19,838 bases of DNA from Candidatus Altarchaeota archaeon (GTDB lineage: Archaea > Altiarchaeota > Altiarchaeia > IMC4 > QMZM01). Location: contig JAHIKS010000016.1 of NCBI GenBank assembly GCA_018897475.1, positions 1 to 19,838 on the forward strand, given 5' to 3'. This document shows, piece after piece, positions 16,344 to 19,838 of the stretch. Position 1 is the stretch's first letter. Each line of letters starts with the position of its first letter. The notes beneath the pieces are model-generated. The model was not told the origin of the DNA, made no database searches, and saw only the letters and a program-made list of their open reading frames with translations. A program made the position numbers and the translations under genes.

Positions 16344-17124
16344 TCTCTCGTTCTTCTGACTCTATACTCTGTTCAAATCCCCCGTATAATGCATCAATAT
16401 ACATTACACCTACCCTATCATCTCTCTGTTTAATTGACTCTATAGTTGAAGTTCCTATTTGATTAGAAATCTCTTCAACTTCATCAAAAGCCCCCCTTTT
16501 TATTGCTTCCATAAATTCATTTTTTAATGCTCTAACTTGTGATTCTGGTTTATTGGCAAATTCTAGTATTTCCAGCATAATATGGAAATATTTAGGTAGT
16601 AAGGAAATACAGATGCTAAATCCGATAAATAATATTAAAAGCACCCCAAAGCTAACGAGAGGAAGTAAAAAATTATGGACAAATAACGTTGCAACTGCAA
16701 GAATAATAACAGCCAAATACAACACAAATATCTTTGCCAATTCATGATATTTTCTTATTGTGTAAGAACTTTTTTTAGAAGTGCTTTCAATAATAAAAAG
16801 AGATACTGTGACAACAATTGCCATAATTGCACCAGAAACTGTTGCGATTGTGCTTGAGATATTATCAATATGTATACTTCCATTGAACACATCAGATTGA
16901 AAACCCATATAATTGCCCAACCAATTAATAAACGTGTTTATGGGAAGGATTAATGAATCTATAATCGAGTTATTTGACCAGATGCTACACAAAGAGTAAA
17001 AACATATAGAGATTACTACTGTTAGTAGAAGATAATTTAACACATTAAAAGCGGATTCAATGTGCTTGATAGCGTAATCCAATAACTGTGATTTAATTTC
17101 TTTGGTTCTCTCTTTAATTTTCAT
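16321..17124 (-). CDS. Multi-TM membrane protein of the island
   Basis: The protein has 267 residues. Hydrophobic segments lie at about 28-49, 89-112, 129-150 and 153-176, with a weaker one at 54-75, so four or five TM helices are likely. The stretch STIATVSGAIMAIVVTVSLFIIESTS followed by YTIRKYHE is reminiscent of DUF2254-type membrane proteins (TVAG..F...LVALQLAS..YSPR), but the match is loose. The cytoplasmic tail (about 178-267) is helical and ends in a highly charged string (ESEERENDKENEN). It is the first gene after the island promoter and overlaps the 731-residue gene by 23 bases. Membrane effectors are common in abortive-infection systems, so it could be an effector or an anchor. Neither can be shown from the sequence. 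Confidence 0.85.
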   Translation of the reverse strand: MKIKERTKEIKSQLLDYAIKHIESAFNVLNYLLLTVVISICFYSLCSIWSNNSIIDSLILPINTFINWLGNYMGFQSDVFNGSIHIDNISSTIATVSGAIMAIVVTVSLFIIESTSKKSSYTIRKYHELAKIFVLYLAVIILAVATLFVHNFLLPLVSFGVLLILFIGFSICISLLPKYFHIMLEILEFANKPESQVRALKNEFMEAIKRGAFDEVEEISNQIGTSTIESIKQRDDRVGVMYIDALYGGFEQSIESEERENDKENEN

Positions 17125-17163
17125 TCTTTTTCAAATTATCACTCTAACTGATAATATATAAAT
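17125..17163 (-). promoter_or_regulatory. Island promoter with perfect inverted repeat
   Basis: Reading minus, ATTTATATATTAT (17151-17163) is a strong TATA-like box about 33 bases before ATG 17124. Overlapping its downstream edge is a perfect inverted repeat ATTATCA-N7-TGATAAT (17135-17155). It lies where transcription would start, a position typical of repressor sites in archaea. The winged-helix AbiEi-like protein is the only obvious regulator encoded in the operon. Confidence 0.5.
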
Positions 17164-17202
17164 AGAGCTGATAGCTTAAAAACTAGTGAAAATACAAGAA
17201 CA

Positions 17203-17496
17203 TCAGCCTTCAATCCACCCCAGATACTTATCAAGCCCCTCTTTTATTTCCTGAAACTCATCATAGGTGCCAAGGTCCTTACACTTCTGCTCTAACTCTT
17301 CCATATCTATATTCCTAAAATCTCTGATGGTCATACCACAAATTTCCTCAATAGCACCCCACTCCTTTAACTTCTCGGCAAACTGATATAGATCAAACAT
17401 AGCATCCAGGCTTTCTTCTGGTTTTTTATCTCTCAATTTTATAGCATCATGAATCCAGGGTTTCTCCCAGTTATTCTTCTTCTTCTCAGAGTTCAT
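17203..17496 (-). CDS. Small acidic protein of unknown function
   Basis: The protein has 97 residues from ATG 17496. The frame stays open upstream to 17559, but ATG 17496 overlaps the nucleotidyltransferase stop as ATGA. That fixes the start and implies translational coupling. I do not recognise a family. It is mainly helical and acidic, with a KKKNNWEKPW start, an ESLDAMFDLYQFAEKLKEWG helix and EGLDKYLGWIEG at the end. There is no signal peptide, TM helix or cysteine-rich site. Its codon use is more A/T-rich than the gene it is coupled to, so it may mark the edge of the island or be a fast-evolving partner of the nucleotidyltransferase. Confidence 0.75.
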   Translation of the reverse strand: MNSEKKKNNWEKPWIHDAIKLRDKKPEESLDAMFDLYQFAEKLKEWGAIEEICGMTIRDFRNIDMEELEQKCKDLGTYDEFQEIKEGLDKYLGWIEG

Positions 17497-18326
17497 TCTA
17501 TATCCCGCCACCCCTTTATCGCCTTTTCGTAGGCCTCGTGGGTTCCTGTGTCGAACCACTGGCCCTTGAATTTATAGCCATAGAGATTCCCCTCCTTTGC
17601 GAGCCTCGGGAATACATCGGTTTCCATCATCGAGCGCCCCTCCGGGACGTAGTCGATGACCTCCGGCTCCAGGAGATAGACCCCGGCGTTTATGAATTTC
17701 GAGGGCTCCTTGCCCGGCTCCGGCTTCTCTACGAACTCAAGAATCTTATCTCCCTCAAGTTTCGCGACCCCGAACCGCGAGGGCTCATCTACTGCTGTTA
17801 GAGCAATGGTGGCAAGGCCCTTGTTCTTCCTGTGAAAGTGAATCATATCATGCAACTCAATGTTCGCAAGAACGTCACCGTTGAACATGAAGAAGGACCT
17901 GTCCGGTTTCTCCTTCAGGAGGTGCAGGGAGCCAGCGGTTCCGAGCTCTTCTTCCTCCACGATATACTCTATCCTGACGTTAAGGTCCGAGCCGTTGCCG
18001 AGCCTTGACTGTATCCTGTCGCCCATGTAGCCGATGGACATGGTTATGTTCTTTATGCCGTTCTTCCTCAACAGTTCGATTATGTGCTGAACCAGCGGCT
18101 TCTCATGGACCGGAATCAGGGGCTTGGGAATCTCATAGGTGAATGGCCTCATCCTTGTTCCCTTCCCTCCTGCAAGAATCAGGGCCCTCCTGACTCTCGT
18201 GGAACTCAGCGCCCTGGAAAGCAGGAAATTCACGGCATCGGAGCGATTCTTTATCCTGTCGTCATCAATGAATTCATCAATCTCCTCCAGAATCTCTTCA
18301 TCTATGCTGATTGAATTCGCACACAT
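17493..18326 (-). CDS. RHH-domain/NDP-sugar pyrophosphorylase fusion
   Basis: The protein is 277 residues from ATG 18326. This start has a TATA box centred 24 bases upstream; an in-frame ATG at 18362 lies beyond that box and is unlikely. Residues 4-40 form a ribbon-helix-helix unit: strand NSISID, helix EEILEEIDEFIDD, turn NRSD, helix AVNFLLSRAL. From 47 on it is a complete nucleotidyltransferase of the RfbA/GlmU/ManC type with ALILAGGKGTRMRPFTYEIPKPLIPV (G53, G54, R58, K68), EEEELGTAGSL, FNGDVL with the metal-binding Asp, FVEKP and FINAGVY. It should make an NDP-sugar from NTP and a sugar 1-phosphate, plausibly from the product of the 9.5-10.8 kb phosphohexomutase. Most family members lack a DNA-binding domain, so this fusion could sense flux and regulate its own gene (inference). 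Which sugar and base are used is not clear. Confidence 0.88.
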   Translation of the reverse strand: MCANSISIDEEILEEIDEFIDDDRIKNRSDAVNFLLSRALSSTRVRRALILAGGKGTRMRPFTYEIPKPLIPVHEKPLVQHIIELLRKNGIKNITMSIGYMGDRIQSRLGNGSDLNVRIEYIVEEEELGTAGSLHLLKEKPDRSFFMFNGDVLANIELHDMIHFHRKNKGLATIALTAVDEPSRFGVAKLEGDKILEFVEKPEPGKEPSKFINAGVYLLEPEVIDYVPEGRSMMETDVFPRLAKEGNLYGYKFKGQWFDTGTHEAYEKAIKGWRDIE

Positions 18327-18408
18327 TTTGAATATATTGGTTGGAATATTTATATCTGCCACAACCCCCCGAAAAATCGTTTTGAATATGCTGGAAGGAT
18401 ATTTATAT
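18326..18408. repeat. Two direct repeats in the divergent promoter (18326-18355 and 18380-18408)
   Basis: Copy 1 reads TTTTGAATAT at 18326-18335 and ends GGAATATTTATAT. Copy 2 starts TTTTGAATAT at 18380-18389 and ends GGATATTTATAT. With one single-base gap, 25 of 29 positions agree; starts are 54 bases apart. The distal A/T part of copy 1, read minus, is the TATA box for ATG 18326. That of copy 2, read plus, lies about 26 bases before ATG 18430. Each copy thus covers one core promoter of the divergent pair. Tandem sites like this are the usual targets of ribbon-helix-helix proteins. Confidence 0.7.
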
Positions 18409-18429
18409 TTACTTTTATAATTAAGTTAC

Positions 18430-19838
18430 ATGGTCAAGATTCGCCTCTTCGTTTTGCTGCTGGTGCTGTTTCTTGCCTCCCTGGCAAGCTCATCGGAGCT
18501 TTCGATGGGTCTCAAGTGGGAAAAGGAGCTGGATGACCCGGTAACCGCGGTCGAGATTGCTGACATTGACGGTGACGGCAAAAAGGAGATTGTTGCTGCC
18601 ATGTCTGAGACCCGATTTATCGCCGGAATGCTGGCAGGCTCCGGCAAGATATACGTTCTGGATCTCGATGGCAATATACTAAACGAGAGCTCCGCCCTCA
18701 TCGGACCGCCATCAGATATACTTGTTGTTGATGACCTTGATGCAGACGGCACCTCGGAGATTATACTGGGCATATATTCCCATTCCCACGTCCTGGACTC
18801 CGGCTGCAAGCTAATGTTCAAGCCCTATGTGGGCAAGGGTCGCATAATCGAGAGCGTCAAGACCGCCGATCTCGACGGAGACGGCCTGAAGGAGATAGTG
18901 ATAACCGCCGTTTCAGATAACCAGAACCAGAACGGGGTTTACGTCTTCGACAACACCGGGAAGAGAAAATGGACTAAGGGGACAAAGGGTAGGTCTTATT
19001 CCCTTGCTATAGCGGACCTCAACAATGACGGCAGGCCCGAGGTCGTTGTCGGCACAACCTGGGGGAACGGCCCGATATCATCCTCTACCGGATACATCAG
19101 CGTCCTCAATTCATCGGGCGGTGAAATATTCAACAACCGGATGGAGGGGGGTGGCATAGTGTCGGTGGCAGTAGCCGACCTGGACAACGACGGCACGGGC
19201 GAGATTCTGGCCGGCTCCTGGCCGGCACTCAGCGTTTTCGACCATGAAGGCAATTCCAAATGGAATTATACCGCCGGAGGCAGAGTTAATGCCCTGGTCG
19301 CGGAGGACCTCGACAACGACGGAAACAAGGAGATAATAATCGCATCAAACGACGTCTATGTGCTGGATAACGAAGGGGAGCTGATATGCAATAATCCTGT
19401 CGGCAGCGAGGTCTACGCGCTGGAAATAAAGGACCTTGATGGAGACGGCAGGGCGGAGATACTGGTCGGCTCCGACAGATTATATATCCTGGACAATGAA
19501 TGCAACGAGGTCTGGAATTACAGGACTGATTTATCTGTAAAGAGCATCTCGGTCGATGACCTCGACAACGACGGCTATTACGAGGTCGCGGTCGGCTCAA
19601 TGGACCGGAAGCTTTACGTCTTCGGCTCAAAGGAGCACGTGATGGGCAGCTCTGCTGATGATTCCTACTCCGAGGCCCAGAAGCTCTACCTTGCAGGGAA
19701 ACACGAGCTGGCCCTGAACTATTCAAAGAATGCAAAGGAACTCTACCAGGAGCTTAACGACAGCGGGGGCGTTTCCAAGGCCGAGAAACTCATAGACCTG
19801 ATTGAAGAATCCATAGTGGATGATAGAGAGGAGAAGGA
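18430..19838 (+). CDS. Secreted FG-GAP/VCBS beta-propeller protein (C-terminus cut by window)
   Basis: The frame is open from ATG 18430 to the window end (469 codons), so the C-terminus is missing. A signal peptide covers about 1-22 (RLFVLLLVLFLASLASSS). Eight calcium-binding DxDxDGxxE repeats begin near residues 45, 101, 147, 196, 250, 293, 335 and 377, spaced about 42-56 apart. Examples are DIDGDGKKEIV and DLDNDGNKEII. This is the FG-GAP/VCBS arrangement of an integrin-like propeller, and eight blades would close one or form a large one. From about 410 the chain becomes helical and TPR-like (YSEAQKLYLAGKHELALNYSKNAKELYQ), which may lead to a membrane anchor outside the window. It should act at the cell surface. 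It is divergent from the RHH-nucleotidyltransferase and may share its regulation. Confidence 0.9.
   Translation, partial: MVKIRLFVLLLVLFLASLASSSELSMGLKWEKELDDPVTAVEIADIDGDGKKEIVAAMSETRFIAGMLAGSGKIYVLDLDGNILNESSALIGPPSDILVVDDLDADGTSEIILGIYSHSHVLDSGCKLMFKPYVGKGRIIESVKTADLDGDGLKEIVITAVSDNQNQNGVYVFDNTGKRKWTKGTKGRSYSLAIADLNNDGRPEVVVGTTWGNGPISSSTGYISVLNSSGGEIFNNRMEGGGIVSVAVADLDNDGTGEILAGSWPALSVFDHEGNSKWNYTAGGRVNALVAEDLDNDGNKEIIIASNDVYVLDNEGELICNNPVGSEVYALEIKDLDGDGRAEILVGSDRLYILDNECNEVWNYRTDLSVKSISVDDLDNDGYYEVAVGSMDRKLYVFGSKEHVMGSSADDSYSEAQKLYLAGKHELALNYSKNAKELYQELNDSGGVSKAEKLIDLIEESIVDDREEK

Noticed and set aside
10806..17202. Integrase, tRNA attachment site or direct repeats bounding the island
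   Set aside because: I looked at both edges (10806-10840 and 17125-17202) and saw no shared repeat, tRNA end or recombinase gene.
18327..18362. Upstream in-frame ATG of the RHH-nucleotidyltransferase
   Set aside because: It would place the TATA-like box and a repeat copy inside the coding region; ATG 18326 has the right promoter spacing.
1..19838. CRISPR array, rRNA or tRNA genes
   Set aside because: No regular repeat-spacer series and no recognisable tRNA or rRNA sequence were seen.

Overview
The window is archaeal. Several genes have a TATA-like A/T box about 23-28 bases before an unleadered start codon (18326, 6305, 4929 and 18430 are the clearest). AGG and ATA codons dominate in the flanking genes. 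The families are also archaeal in flavour: a HerA/DUF87 ATPase with a secretory signal, a KaiC/RAD55-like ATPase, a DUF835 protein, dockerin-like secreted proteins and an FG-GAP propeller. There is no rRNA or tRNA, so the lineage cannot be fixed; a euryarchaeal or DPANN-type genome of roughly 50% GC is a reasonable guess. There is no gene-free stretch longer than about 100 bases.

Region 1 (1-4929, minus strand) is a three-gene operon: a three-TM DUF835 protein, a KaiC-like ATPase, and a very long HerA-like ATPase cut by the window start. The last has a signal peptide, an external beta-rich domain, a TM helix, a motor domain and a long coiled coil. It looks like a membrane-linked signalling or motor assembly. 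Region 2 (4978-9459, plus strand) holds lysA (diaminopimelate decarboxylase) and a secreted subtilase with a CUB-like domain inserted between its catalytic Asp and His. A lipoprotein with two Ig-like repeats and a dockerin-like tail is translationally coupled to the subtilase. Region 3 (9456-10805, minus) is a phosphohexomutase whose stop codon overlaps that of the lipoprotein.

Region 4 (10841 to about 17200, all minus) is an AT-rich island between two sugar-nucleotide genes, and looks like a defence cargo. It encodes a multi-TM membrane protein, an unrecognised 731-residue protein overlapping it, an OLD-family ATPase/TOPRIM nuclease, and an AbiEi-like/AbiEii-like pair. The last three genes are joined by ATGA overlaps. 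A candidate palindromic operator lies at the head of the island operon, and a candidate five-codon leader ORF abuts the OLD start.

Region 5 (17203-19838) holds an unusual ribbon-helix-helix/NDP-sugar pyrophosphorylase fusion, with a small ORF coupled to its 3' end. A divergent secreted FG-GAP propeller protein runs off the window. The two divergent genes share a 103-base spacer with two near-identical 29-30 base direct repeats, each holding one TATA-like box. The fused DNA-binding domain may regulate its own promoter there. The best candidates for something undescribed are the OLD-AbiEi-AbiEii operon with its membrane and 731-residue partners, and the self-regulating RHH-nucleotidyltransferase.
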